Part shown: piece by piece, positions 18,251 through 29,819 of the stretch
How the letters are laid out: the number at the start of each line of letters is the position of its first letter
Numbering within the stretch: the stretch's first letter is position 1
Source: Micropterix aruncella
Lineage: Eukaryota; Arthropoda; Insecta; Lepidoptera; Micropterigidae
DNA: 64,000 bases
Direction of reading: 5' to 3'
Assembly: GCA_944548615.1 (NCBI GenBank)
Contig: OX155972.1
Span: 12,761,614 to 12,825,613, forward strand
Position numbers and translations under genes: made by a program
Notes under the pieces: generated by a model
What the model was told of the DNA's origin: nothing
Database searches by the model: none
What the model saw: only the letters and a program-made list of their open reading frames with translations

Positions 18251-19844
18251 ATTTGGTACCCGCTCGGCACTTAACATCCCTTGCGGGATATGTATGGCGG
18301 CCGGCTGAAATCCAAACTATCCCATACGGGATATCGCGCTCGCCGCTCAAGAAAATGTCGTTTAAATTTCGAAATGCGATTGTATATTCTATCGAATGAT
18401 GCCATAATATAGCCAAATATGCAACACTATGAAATTGCTCGATTGCCGCATGCGATGTTAGAAATATGAATTACTACATCCCTTACAAAATCGGTGACCT
18501 CATTTCTGATGACAGTCGCGAACTGCCCACCGCTGGCGGCGTATAATTCCGCGACGTGCTTGTGTTGTGAATTGTTTTGTGTATATAAGTGAAGTGTATA
18601 CCGGATAAAAGTAAGTAATTTCCATTTTTAAGTAGTTTAGGCCTTAGGATTAAACAATTTACACAGCCCATTTGCTGTTTTTCACGAATTTTCGAAGAAA
18701 ACACTTTGGCGAAACCAAACGGCTCTCGAAAAATGGCCGTCTTTATTTTGTAATGTTTGTGAAATATCCCGTTATATCGCGAAACATGACGTAATGTCGC
18801 TTTAATTTACTAATAAAATAGGTATTGCTTCATTTACATCCTAAGTTATCACATAATTATGCGTATTTTGAACATTATATGTTGTTTTCTAATATGGCTC
18901 GCGAAAATGAAACTTGTTTTGATAATTACTATGAGAGAAAAAAGTGCGATTTTCCATAGTTTTTCGATGAAATGTGACTCTTTGGAGTATAGTAATTAGT
19001 TATTAGACATATAATAAGTCTATGATAAGACAATATAATTGAAAAAATCTAACGAATTTTATATTATGGGCATTCAAAGTTTATTATTAGGTTCGGAAGT
19101 CGGAAACTCTCAAAACTTTAGATTTTTCTATAATATCAGACAAAGCTCAAAGTTCTGGTGTGATTTCTAAGAAGAAGTGATGTAGTAATAAAGTTATTTT
19201 GAAAGAATTTCATATAAAAAAATACCATAAGTAGTCACAAATTAAAAATTAAAAAAATTTTTTTTTACGAGAATACATACAATTTTTCTTGGCTGAATAA
19301 ATAAATATTTTTTCCGTATTTTTGTATGCAAATAAGTAAAAAAAAAATATCGTTTTGGTAAAGCATTTAATAAAGAACATAACTGTATTTACAATTTTTG
19401 ATATTTACAAAAACTGTATTTACAAAAAAATCGAAATGATTTTATAGGCGAGTTTTTTCAGTTTGCCAATTTTGTAATATTTATTCATTATTATCTTAAT
19501 TGTTTTACGAGATAAGGTTATAATGTTTTATATGTCAAATTTCAATGCGATCATTTTTCTATTTATATTTTTTTAATCCGATTAGTGGTTTATAAGTTAT
19601 GATCGTTTTTCTCAAGGCCGTTGACTCGCGTCGATTTTTTGCGCGAATATGTCGCGCGCAAAAGTGATGTTTTTGGGCGCGGTGAGTTTTTACCTCGCAA
19701 CGTGAGGGGTTAACTAGGAAAAATAAAGCGCTCAGAGATGAACTCTGCTGTATAGCCTATCGATTAATAATCAATAGATGTCGTAAATTGATACAAATTA
19801 GGCTCTTTTCGAGAATAAATTAAAAATATTATAAATCCGTGGAG
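18251..19844. other. Unassigned AT-rich DNA
   Basis: 18,490-18,740 has short non-repetitive frames with no recognised domain. 19,676-19,716 reads 'gcgcggtgagtttttacctc' and 'gcaacgtgaggggttaa', which could be a piggyBac-type end next to TTAA, but no partner end was found. The rest is low-complexity A/T. Confidence 0.4.
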
Positions 19845-20080
19845 ATGATCATTTCTTTAACAAAACATCTTGATCTCCTTGATCAAACATTTTTGTCATG
19901 TCATAGTAAATGATATCGGTTTGCATATTCCTGCCCAGGTTCGATGCTATCCTGTAAAAGAAAAATATTTCTGGCCATGGAACATCCTGGTTGGAACCCA
20001 TGCTAAGCGTCTTCTAATAAGTTTCTTAACTGGAATGACAGGTGTTTCTGGATCAATACCTCGAATAGCTTAGAGGGGGG
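19845..20080 (-). mobile_element. LINE RT fragment, degenerate
   Basis: Minus frames give KLFEVLI, HGFQPGCSMARNIFLLQD and then IIYYDMTKMFDQGDQDVLLK. The first block is the QxGF..G.S motif (RT motif 2) and the last is motif A with its catalytic Asp. At least one frameshift separates them. Confidence 0.65.
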
Positions 20081-20812
20081 TTATAACAGAGTTTTTTTTA
20101 GTAAGCTTTACTTTATTTTAATTTTTATGAACCGGCACTACTAAGAGAAATGTAAAAGTACCATGTTATTATATGGGAAAGATGAATGTCTCTACTAAAT
20201 AAAAACATAGCATGGACAATCAAATGTAAATCATTTAATTGACTTACCTAATATCTAAATAACCTAACCTAACATCTAAATTATATCAGAACACACTTTT
20301 TCGAGACACCCCACTGTTGCTTTGGCATGGCGACGTAATATTCCAAACGGCTAGGCTACGTAAATTGTTGAATGACAGGCGACATATAGATATGGAAAAT
20401 TGCCAGAGGATTATTTAAATTTCAAGCCCGAGGAGGAGAAACGCGTAGATTCCGCAAAAACACAAGAAATAATAATATATCGAGACAAAAAAACGGACAC
20501 GAAAATATCTGATGTAGGGAAACATACGTTGCACGCCAGGACGTTAGTCAGGAAGCGTAAAGAGGTGCCACTGGCATGACACTGCATAGGTCACACTGAA
20601 AGTGATACCACCACATAAATAAATATATATATTTTTTAATAATTGCAACTTCTGAAACTATAACTCTTTGGCTGTGGAATAAAGTTTGTATCATCTACAG
20701 ATGTCTGAATTTCGAAGGATTTACCTCTTAAAAATTTTTGCTGTTTGGTTTTCTATAATTTTAAGCGTAATTTTACAGGTTTAGCAGAGTCAGAGCTGAT
20801 GTTGGTAATGAA
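20081..20812. other. No gene recognised
   Basis: One plus frame at about 20,380-20,580 (LPEDYLNFKPEEEKRVDS ... RTLVRKRKEVPLA) is charged and protein-like, but has no start and no recognised family. Confidence 0.3.
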
Positions 20813-21305
20813 ACATGAATGAATGAATGAATGAAAAATTCTTTATTGCACAATTAAGAGAAGGTACATTGGGGACTTATTGCTACATAACAATATCTTC
20901 CAGTCAACCAACATGCTGATGTGAAAAGAAGGGTAAGCGAAAGTTAAAGTACAATAATACAATAAAATATAAAATGAATTTTTAAATTATAGCAAATATT
21001 ATGCAATGTATAAATAAATATTTTTTTTATATATACCTACATATATAAACAAATCCATATATACTTACATATATTAAACTGTAAATTAAACTGCCAAAAC
21101 AAGGTAAGGAAAGGGAAGGGATAACGAAAAGGTTAGAATTTATAGTTCATATTTATTGTGAAAGGAAGTGCTTTTTCAATGATTGCTTAAATGTGGACAG
21201 CGAGCTAGCGCCTCTAATTGTTGGAGGGAGCTGATTCCACAGTCGAGCTGCATGTACGGAGAAGGAGTATGAAAAATAGTTTGTTTTATGTTTTGGGATA
21301 CGTAG
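20813..21305 (-). mobile_element. LINE 3' end with (ATTC)n tail, copy 2
   Basis: Inverse of the 16.6-kb element: (GAAT)n, 'ttctttattgcacaatt', 'aatatcttccagtcaaccaa', and at 21,180-21,290 the minus-strand coding tail (AARLWNQLPPTIRG). The coding part stops near the truncation at about 21,305. Confidence 0.75.
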
Positions 21306-21337
21306 AGTATTATTCTGACGAATGAATGGCGATTAGC

Positions 21338-21504
21338 TCGGGTTGCCTACGGCAAAATGTATATAAATTTATATTTACACAAACATTTACATTTACATAG
21401 AGCGGGGTTTAATATAGAGCTATACCATTACTATAGAACGGCGCACATTTACATTTATATAAATTTATATACATTTTGTATAAATTTCGCCGTAGGCAAC
21501 CCGA
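21338..21504. mobile_element. ~167-bp MITE
   Basis: TCGGGTTGCCTACGGC at the left and GCCGTAGGCAACCCGA at the right are perfect inverses; AAAATGTATATAAATTTATA repeats inverted further in. The interior has 'catttacattta' repeats. No coding. Confidence 0.75.
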
Positions 21505-21699
21505 CCTGGTCGCCTCACATTCGGGGGGTACGAATTGGGAGACCATGACTTCCTAACTTGGTAAAAGCCTCGATAAGGTAGGAGGGAGATGTAGGATCAA
21601 GCATCATGCAAGAAACATCAAGTAAGCAAACATGAAACATCAAGCATAATTTATACCTGGTTTGCATATTTCAAATCCGGCCGATTGAATCTTAGTAGC

Positions 21700-21878
21700 G
21701 AATTCCGTGAAGGACGCTCGCTCACCGCTGTCAACAACAGAAACATCGATGCTGTGCACCGTATGATCACAAATCACAGGCATGTGACCTTCAGGCATCT
21801 TTGGACATATGCAGGAGGTGCAACCAATCCTACACAAAAATTAGCCTATGAGGAAACTGTCCACGCGGCACGCATCAC
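21700..21878 (+). pseudogene. mariner/Tc1-like transposase N-terminal fragment
   Basis: Plus frame FREGRSLTAVNNRNIDAVHR then MITNHRHVTFRHL matches the helix-turn-helix part of mariner transposases (GRPxTAV..xNIDAVRxMI..DRHVTYxEI). A frameshift follows; QSILHK-like and NLAYEETVH-like words can be read in other frames. The catalytic DDD domain is absent. Confidence 0.6.
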
Positions 21879-22377
21879 TTAAGGCGACATGAGCTCAGAA
21901 AAATATCCGAAGTTTTGTAGGGTTTGACCAATAAAATTTTGTAGGGTTTGACCAATAAAAATCCAGCATTGACGAAGCGTCAAGCGCAAATTCCACATCC
22001 GCTAGCGCTGGGAACTAGACGTATACTAAACGGTCAATCGCAGCGCTAGCACAGAATAACTATAGTTATAACTATAGTGGTGGTATAAGGGTGTTAATGG
22101 CAAATCATATTTAGCGTAACTCTCAGAGCGCTCTCACGTTTTAATTAATTGTAATTAATTTAGGGCGTAAATAAAAAATGTGGCTAATTGCTGCCCTAGA
22201 AAATTAACCAGTCAATATAATGAAATATATTTATAATAAAACACACTCACCACTTACATTGCAGGAGTAAACGCGCCTAAAAGTTTTCGAAGTCAGTTTA
22301 AAGCTTATATTTTTAAAAAAACTCATAAAACTAAAATTCCTCAGATATGGTCGTTCCCAGGTATCATGTCGCCCTAA
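21879..22377. mobile_element. MITE family M2, copy 1
   Basis: Starts TTAAGGCGACATGAGCTCAG and ends TATCATGTCGCCCTAA, an imperfect inverse. Related copies are at 40,386-40,957 (full), 37,990-38,280 (partial, inverted) and about 29,080-29,290 (partial). The interior shares 'tctcagagcgctctcac', 'cagcgctag' and 'gcgcctaaaagttttcga'. TTAA at both ends may be the target duplication, as in piggyBac-type MITEs, but the TIR itself is unlike canonical piggyBac ends. Confidence 0.75.
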
Positions 22378-22461
22378 CCCTTAGAAAACCAGCTATGGGA
22401 ATGAAACTCACGACGGCATATTTTCAACCCTCGAACCTCTTTATAGGAGGGTGTTAGAGCA

Positions 22462-24357
22462 ACTAGAGTTGCTAACTACAACGGGCGAACCCGTCGCCTC
22501 AGGAAATTTTAATGATATTAGATCGTTCTGTCTCCCGTGAGGTGAGCGCAAAAAACTTAGAACAAAAGAGTACACCGTCTAGTTACACCTCATGCCTTTA
22601 AGAAGTCAATGCCTTACCGCGAAATAACTAGATTAATCACCCTGTGGGCCGACACTCGCGCCCTTATTTCCAGTTGAAACCAGATTACTCCGGTCTCTCG
22701 ACTGGTTACAGGCTCAAGGTCGCTTACGCTGTCCTCTCCCTTACGTAGCGGTGGTACGGTGTCTACCGAATCTATCGCGGACCACGGTGTCCTTGATCCG
22801 GCTTTCACCCGGAATCGGGTAGCCGATTGTTCGTTTCAAGGGCAGTTGGCGTAAGGTAAAAAATTACATCCCTATAGATAGGGACAACTAGAGTTGTCAA
22901 CTACAGCGGGCGAGCCCGTCACCTCAGGAAGTTTCAACGAATAGTCGTTCTGTCTCCCTGAAGTGAGCGCAGAAGTCTTGGACAAAATAGTCCACCGTCA
23001 AGCTCCGCCACATACCCGTAAGAGGTCAACGCATTATCCGCGAGATAACCAGGTATCCAGCGGGCTTACACTCATGCCCTTACTTTCAATCCGACCAGAT
23101 TACTCCGGTCTCTCGACTAGTTACGTTTTCGAGGTCGCTTGTGCGGTCCTCTCCCTTACGAAGCGGTAAAACGGTGTACACTGAATCTATCGCGGACCAC
23201 TGTATCTTTTGCCCGGCTGTTCCACCCAGGATCGGGTAGGCGATGTCCGTTTCAAGAGCAGTCGCTATAAGATCCGCAACCACCCCCGCTCTATAGGAAT
23301 CAGTACTGCTTCCAGACTCCCCCGACTGTTAGTCAGAATGCTGCTGTAGGAGCTGCTTCCAGTCGTTTGGTGAGTTTGTGGGGCACTGGTTGGCTTCTTA
23401 GGAAAGCATGAGGCTTCGGGATACCCCCCAGGGGGTACCCTCTTCCTTGGTGGCGTGATTCGGCGGCTACTTCCAGCCCGAAGTGCCCGTCTTTGTGTCC
23501 GTCTCTTTACCGCCCCGAGGGGCGTTTCGTTCTTTGCAGGATCCAGGGATTCCTCCCCCCCGTGGCTGCTCCGAGACCTGCCCACGGACAGTGCGCCTTC
23601 ACTTTCATTGTTCTGGAGCGTCCTCTACCCCGCTTACCGGCTCCTAAATTTACGATATTGTTGTTTCTTTTCTCGTTAAATTTTGTAATATTTTGTAAAT
23701 TTTTTATTTTTTTGTAAATACCTTTTATTTTTTGAATAAATGGGTTCTCGGGGCGGTACGGGGGGGGTGGTTTACCCTATTTCACCCCCTGCGCGTTTTA
23801 CCCTTCTGGTACGCGCAGGGTTGTCGAAGCACGACATCCCGGGCAGACAAGACGACCCTCGTCGTTATAACTGCCTGGGCGGTGGGCGGGGTTTGCTGCC
23901 CTCACCTATCGCCTTGAAACTCTTTACTGTTAGTCAGAATGCACAATCGATTGGCTTACGCCGCACGGTGCGCAGACCGTCCAGGAGCGCCAGAAGGTTG
24001 ACTCTTGGGGAAACTAGCCTAAAGGCCAGAGTACTACCCGGGCTCGCACTTCATGCATGGAGGCCGCCGGATGGGTGTTGACCCGTGAGTGTGACCAACC
24101 CTGAACAAAATGGGTCTTCGTGGCCAAGTCAGCAAGGGCCTATTAGCTCCCTCTATAGGAGGCAGTACTGTTTCCAGACTCCTCCAGCTGGCGGTCAGAA
24201 TGCACAATTAATTGGATGACGCCGCACGGTGCGCAAACCGTCCAGAAGCGCCAGAAGGTTGACTCCTAGGGGAAACTGGCCCGAAGGCCTGAGTCCTATC
24301 CTGGCTCGTTCTTCTACGTAGAGGCCGCCGGATGGGTGTTTACCCTAGCTCTAACAG
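22462..24357 (-). mobile_element. Composite of element S copies flanked by one target duplication
   Basis: GGGTGTTAGAGCA occurs at 22,449-22,461 and 24,358-24,370. Between them lie a partial S (22,462-22,870), an almost complete S (22,883-24,142) holding a LINE, and the other half of an S (24,143-24,350). S marker sequences are CTAGAGTTGTCAACTACA with CGGGCGAGCCCG near the start and TATTAGCTCC at 24,133-24,142. The strand follows my assignment of the CTAGAG side as the S 3' end. Copy 1 stops after GTAAGGT at about 22,857 and a small ATCCCTATAGATAGGGA palindrome follows. Confidence 0.7.
23342..23925 (+). mobile_element. R1-like LINE copy B, 5'-truncated, in the same S site as copy A
   Basis: Flanked by ACTGTTAGTCAGAATG at 23,325-23,340 and 23,926-23,941. 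It holds the very end of the LINE coding region (no long frame) and the 3' UTR: 'gaataaatgggttctcgg', a run of G, 'ttctggtacgcgcaggg', 'cccgggcagacaagacg', and GCCTTGAAAC at the 3' end. The UTR matches copy A (8,875-9,075) at roughly 85%. Its 5' break is about 1 kb nearer the 3' end than in copy A. Confidence 0.8.
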
Positions 24358-24370
24358 GGGTGTTAGAGCA

Positions 24371-24769
24371 CGCATACTAATATATAACGGTGGCTTATTC
24401 AATGAAGGCGGCTTTTCCCGCATGTCAATTCGTAATTTTATAAATACCAAGATCAGCCGCCTGCAAATTGTCACAAGAGAAAAACCATCGATCGGTGGTA
24501 TTGACTTCCCAGCGGTTAATGCAATAATATGCCAACAAAGGGGCGTAAAATTTGGTATAGAATATAGTAACGAAATATGGATTTTTGGCTGTATGTGACG
24601 ATTTACGGCTATATGTAACATATTTCGGCACACTCAGACCAAAACAGCAATCGACCATTTCGTTCATAAAAGATGAGCCGGACCCAACCAAAGTAGCGCT
24701 ACGTAGTGCCGCGAAGCGGATAATCGCTTCTTCTTTTAAGAAAACTGAACACATAGCTACTGTTGGGGG
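24371..24769. other. No recognised gene
   Basis: Plus and minus frames of 74-109 codons overlap here with no domain. GTAGCGCTAC at about 24,691 is a 10-bp palindrome. Confidence 0.35.
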
Positions 24770-25012
24770 AGGTGTTAGAGGGGGTATCGTTTGGGGGAAG
24801 GAGGGATAGCGTTAAGTGTGGGTTTGGTGGTAAGAGGAAGATAGGTTGAAGGAGAAGAGGGTTGGTGGGTTAAGAGATGGGTTGTAGGATGGGGGGGGGG
24901 AGCAAGAGGAGCCTTGGAGGAAGATGTAAAGTGTGGTAAGGAGGGAAAAAGACGAAGAAGAAGAAGAAGAAGAAGATGAAGATGAAGAAGAAGAGGAAGA
25001 AGAAAAAAAAGG
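24770..25012. repeat. Polypurine tract with (GAA)n
   Basis: About 240 bp almost free of C on the plus strand. It is G-rich first, with a 10-G run at about 24,890, then (GAA)n around 24,955-25,005. Such mirror-prone purine tracts can form triplex or G-quadruplex structures. Confidence 0.7.
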
Positions 25013-25220
25013 AATACTCTTACTCTTTCTCTTCCTCTTGCTTTAATAGATACCTAAGAACTCAGAATGTATAAAGTTTCGAACGTAATTTTTTTCCGAT
25101 ATTCTACTTCTTCTGTGGATTAATATTCCGCTTCATCTAGAGTGCTTAAATAGTTACCAAAGTACTATGGAGATATACAGTTTCGGACCAAAATACATTC
25201 GCTATCGGGAAGGGTGAGGA

Positions 25221-25237
25221 GGGGGGGGGGGGGGGGG
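25221..25237. repeat. 17-base G run
   Basis: An unbroken G homopolymer followed by a GA-rich stretch. Confidence 0.8.
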
Positions 25238-25399
25238 AGAGAGGAGGAGTTCCTAATTTGATAGGAAAGTCTTCCGGTTGAGCGATTGATTTTTTAAATA
25301 TTTATTTGCAGCTGCCAATACATAAAAAAATTATAGAGAAATACATAAAAATAAAAATTGAAACTAAAAATAGAAAAAGACTATCTTATAAAACTACAA

Positions 25400-26072
25400 C
25401 AGCTGAACATTAGGGGTATCCGCAGGAAATCAATCCTTTATTCTGGTTTTCAGGACACATGTTGGTACAGAACGCCACTATTTATATAATAGTATCAATT
25501 ATATAATTCCGTCAGTCAGGACAACATTTGCCCAGAGACATATATTCTACATAGCCCCAAAATTATATAATTCCCTTAGTGAAGACATGAAAAATTATCC
25601 TAACATAAAAATATTTAAAGCAAACCTTAATAGATGGCTACTTAACAAGGGATATGTAAAATCTGATCAACTTCTTTGCAACGCACGACAATTTATTTAG
25701 TATCAGTTATCTATTTTTCTTAATTAAATGTTATTAAATTACAACTATAAATGTATATATTTATTACATACCTATATTTTTTATAAAACTGGTATATTTA
25801 TGTGTATATACAGGTGGTGGGTCCAAATAATTTATTAAAAAAAAAACACTTCATTTCTTAAAATTGCATAAAAATATGCACATCTAGAGACGGGCCAAAT
25901 TATCGCTTAGTTAGATGTGCTATTGGCAGTAATGGTCATGTAAGATGTGTTAAACCTCCCTATATTAATTATTAAATAATTTATATAATTATTATAAGAT
26001 TACATGACCAATGAATGAACTGTATACCTAATCCTAAATACCTAAATAAATAAATAAATAAATAATTAAAAA
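25400..26072 (+). mobile_element. LINE 3' end with (AAAT)n tail
   Basis: A plus frame at 25,480-25,699 reads SVRTTFAQRHIFYIAPKLYN then SLSEDMKNYPNIKIFKANLN and RWLLNKGY before a stop. It is the conserved tail of a CR1/Jockey-type ORF2. The 3' UTR runs to (AAAT)n at 26,043-26,065. Confidence 0.65.
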
Positions 26073-26094
26073 ATTAATGTGTGTCATTATATTC

Positions 26095-26350
26095 TGCGAA
26101 CGAGACAGAGCAATACGTTAGAGCGGAATGTGAAACAAACAATCGTCGATAAATACTACCTCTCGAACTTATACTCGTCGGAATAAATTCGAGCATATTT
26201 CGTGCGGTGTAAGATTTGACCTTGGTGGGCAGTTTTAATGCGAAAAAGTGCCAACCGGTCATCTCACACTCCGCTCTAGCGTATTGCCATGTCTCGTTCA
26301 CACGGACTAATTTCCGATTTTAGTTCACGAAGAAACGCAATCGAGCCCAT
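26095..26350. mobile_element. MITE family M1, copy 4 (left end missing)
   Basis: Starts inside the left TIR at AACGAGACAGAGCAATACG and ends CGCAATCGAGCCCA. Closest to copy 3 (shared interior 'cttggtgggcagttttaat'). Confidence 0.75.
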
Positions 26351-28114
26351 AAACACTGGTTTGGTCGTGAGAGATTGTCGTATTATAATAAATTTACCCA
26401 TTGTGAAATTTCGCAATAGAAAATAGAAACGAACGAACAAATAAGCTTTCGGCTCCTGAGCCGCAGTATTCGACCCCTGGCATAGGTGGTGGTGGTGGTG
26501 ACATCGTACGAGGTGGAAATTATCATACGAATACCATAATTATCGAACACCTGGCAACGCCGTTATCTCCCTCTCTCCGTATATTCCCGTCGGTTGATTA
26601 ATGATCCTTTTAGCCAGCCGATGAGCTAAAATCGGTTTCAACAAATGGATGGATGCGGCGCGAGATAGTGCGGTCTGTTCGCCGCTGCAGTCTCTAATCC
26701 CGCGCGTTGAAAATCGGGATTTATGGCCGCCTAACTAGGGGGGCATATCGGCACCTGATTGTCCCGGATTCCGGGATGTAAATTACTCATTGGCAGATGG
26801 ACAGTACGATGTCATTGATGGATGATGATGTACGATTGACCTATGTGAATGAGCTGACGATATAGACTCAGATACTCAAACATTTATTAATTTGAGATAA
26901 TTTTTGCTTTTTTAAACCAATTCTTTAATTTTAATCCTTCTTTAATCTATTTTTCATAATGATGTTTCACGATTTTTGATTGTTTGTTTTTTTAATGACT
27001 TTTTTAAATACTTATGAATACCTAATTTGATCTCTTTTGTTTTTCCTTTAATTTTAACTAAACGTGTGCATCGATATAATATTTTTTGGTACACCTGCCT
27101 TAGTACAGGCTTAGGCCTAGTTAAGCGGGGTTGACGTAGTGACCAAGATGCTGCAGTGTGCTCTATTTTTCGCTACTGGTCCAAACACATTTTTTTTGTA
27201 ATGCTGCAGGAATTTGTATCTCGTGCCTTACTTTTAATAAATAAATAAATAAATAAAAATACTACTATACTACGAACGCCGCCATAATTAATCAATGCTT
27301 GAAACTATGAATGCCATCTACACGTTGTGCTTCAAAGTAAAATCCTACCTACCAAATCGTATATAACCAATACTAAAGGTCATTTTTGAAGACTGTTGAT
27401 GGGAAAAAAATCCCAAAGGGAAGCGAGTCAAGAATGACGAATGCAAACGAATATGAAATCTAAGAGAACTTGAAATAACATTTTTTTCCCCAAACGTAGT
27501 TACCTACTCGTCAATTAAATTCAATATATACACATGGGTGATTCTCAAATTGTAAAAAAAAAGGTGATTTTGGGCTATAAAATAATTTTGAAAAATACTT
27601 GTTCATATTGTTTTATTTTTAGTTTGGTGTATTAGAAACATTACTTTAAAAATTGGAATGCATTATAAATAAAAAATAAATAAAATAAAACAACTTCAAA
27701 ATGTCACAGGTATGTGAAAATCAACATGAAATATATTTGAGACTAAAAATAGTATACAATTGTAAGAGTCAGGATTTTTTTATATTAATTTTTAGTCTCT
27801 TGTCTTACTTCATTCCAAAAATAAATGTTCTCGAATAATTTATCTGTTAGCCTAACATTTCTGCTCTATTTTCAAGTGTGAGAGATTTATTTGTCACAAC
27901 CATAGCACGAAAATCTCATTTAACCTAGGTACTTATCATACTTTGAACGAACCCCCTTTTAGACCACGGACAACCTTTCAATCGCCATTTTGACTGATTT
28001 GGTTGTTTAGTGCTATAGTCAGTTGATAGGCGTGTTTGCGTTTTTTTATATATAATAAGTGCAGGAAACAAAAAGGATAGCTGTCACAACATAATTAGCT
28101 GTTGGTTTTCCTGA

Positions 28115-28145
<31 letters not shown>

Positions 28146-28189
28146 TAAACAACCGTGGACGGATTTTTATAGGTAATATGACGCAATAT
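26351..28189. other. Long stretch without recognised genes
   Basis: 26,490-26,880 has mixed composition and a (GGT)n patch. 27,085-27,260 resembles a LINE 3' UTR ending in (AATA)n. 27,300-28,140 is AT-rich, with another (AAAT)n at 28,125-28,148. No frame carries a motif I can name. Confidence 0.4.
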
Positions 28190-28757
28190 TTTTACGAATT
28201 TGCTATAATGTACAGAAAGTACAGAAAAGCTGCATATACCCTAAATTCTATAATCTACTCCTTACAAAATTTAAACAGCTGGAGGATATAAAATTTAAAA
28301 AAAACATCAAGGAGATGCTGATAGGCTACCCTTTCTATAATCTGGCCGAATTTGAGAGCCATAATTTTTAAAATTTTGTGCCCATTTAAATTACTTTAAA
28401 AAGTAGAGCCTTATTGTCTGATTATTTTATATGGTCTTATATCTGTACTTATAGTTTAAAATGCATAACGTAGATTTATTAACATTTTACTGACAATTTG
28501 AATATTACGATAAATAATTTTACTACGTATCTTTTCGTATTACTAACTACTTCAAATATTAGGTTTCTATTTTGATTATTTATATTTATAGTTTGACAAT
28601 CTAGTAGTTAATTCTTGACTACCTATGTCTGTTCAGTAAAGAGTAGTAACGAAACTTACTACATAACCCAATTATTTTGACACGTCCATGAGCGGTCTTT
28701 AGCCGTCAATTGGACACGACGAAAATGTAATGTAATGTAATGTAATGACAAGCGTAA
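28190..28757 (+). mobile_element. LINE 3' end with (TAATG)n tail
   Basis: A plus frame at about 28,230-28,370 ends YPKFYNLLLTKFKQLEDIKF, KKNIKEMLIGYPFYNLAEFE. This is a LINE C-terminus (YNxL...F...L...L). The 3' UTR includes 'gcggtctttagccgtcaatt' and ends in four ATGTA/TAATG units at 28,726-28,748. Confidence 0.6.
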
Positions 28758-29290
28758 AGTAGCCTTAAGTACACCAGCGAATCATGAAGACTGTTGCACA
28801 TTGTTAGGTTAAGTTTCGCCTGCCATTGTGAAAAAATTGTTTCCGCGATAGCGCCCAGAGGCTTAATCTGTCTAAGTTAAAATTTGGCATAGAAGCTTCT
28901 GTTAACCATCGGAAGAACCTATTAGTTTTTGGGGTACTTACGACCAACGTTTGGGGTACCTGCCATACAAATTTGGGGTACTAGAGTAAAAAATGTCGCT
29001 GTTTTTTCGCACCTCCCCGGATACTAGTCAGGAAAGTCTTGGGGTGACACAACCGATTTTTTTTTAAATGTAAGCAATAATTAAAAAAGTTTCTAAGCGA
29101 ATCTCTAACCAATTTACAATTTGAACTCAAAAAAGTTGCTCATTGCGTTTTACATTTAGGCTTTATACTGATTTCGAAAACTTTCAAGCGCGATTATTTC
29201 TACAATGTAAGCGGTGAGTGTGTTTTATTTTAATTTCATTAAATTGACTGGTTAATTCCCTAGCTTCGCGCTTAGCCTTAAGGCGCGGTC
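28758..29290. repeat. Repeat Q-like DNA and a partial, inverted MITE M2
   Basis: 28,845-28,910 resembles repeat Q. 29,030-29,060 'aggaaagtcttggggtgaca' matches 13,757-13,777. 29,085-29,290 matches the right half of M2 copy 2 inverted ('aaaaaagttgctcattgc') and stops at CTTAAGGCGCGG rather than the full TIR. Confidence 0.5.
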
Positions 29291-29819
29291 TTATCGCAAA
29301 TCACCAAATAGTACCATTTTTGAACGTCTAGTGCGACGTGACAAAGTTAAAATACAACGCTGAAAAAAATACTGTAGATAGATAAAGAAACTAAAAAGAC
29401 TTATAAATGAAAAGAATTTTGAAAAGTAGTCTAGTTTTTCAACAAAAAAACGCACAAATAATCCCTCTATAAAAACTTTGACATCGAAATTCTCCCAATT
29501 TTTAAAGGCGACAACATTTTTTTTTTTACGAAATAAATAGCCTGACTGGAGTTCTAAACGTATCTGAAGCCACTTTTTTAATTTGGTTTGTAAATTTTGA
29601 AATACACCAAAAATTGTCGTTATATAAGGTGCTCGCATCGCGTCGTCTCTTCAAACACCGAGCAACGCTCGGATGGGACGGTCGTCTCGGCCGCTCTGCA
29701 TTAGCGTATTCTGGTCGCTATTCAGCGTATTTAATGGAAATAAAATCGCAAGCTGACGTGCACCTGGGCTTTTAAATAGTGCATATATTGTAAATAGTGA
29801 CGCTGTATCAGAATAAATA
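29291..29819. other. Region upstream of the Mutator/YqaJ gene
   Basis: A 115-codon minus frame (29,638-29,291) is Phe/Lys-rich and unrecognised. CCGAGCAACGCTCGG at about 29,658 is a 6-bp stem. No TATA box or TIR can be assigned with confidence; the gene start follows at 29,820. Confidence 0.4.

Noticed and set aside
22883..24142. Element S as an LTR retrotransposon or solo LTR
   Set aside because: No TG...CA termini; duplications are 9-13 bp, not 4-6; short copies keep one end only. These fit target-primed retroposition better.
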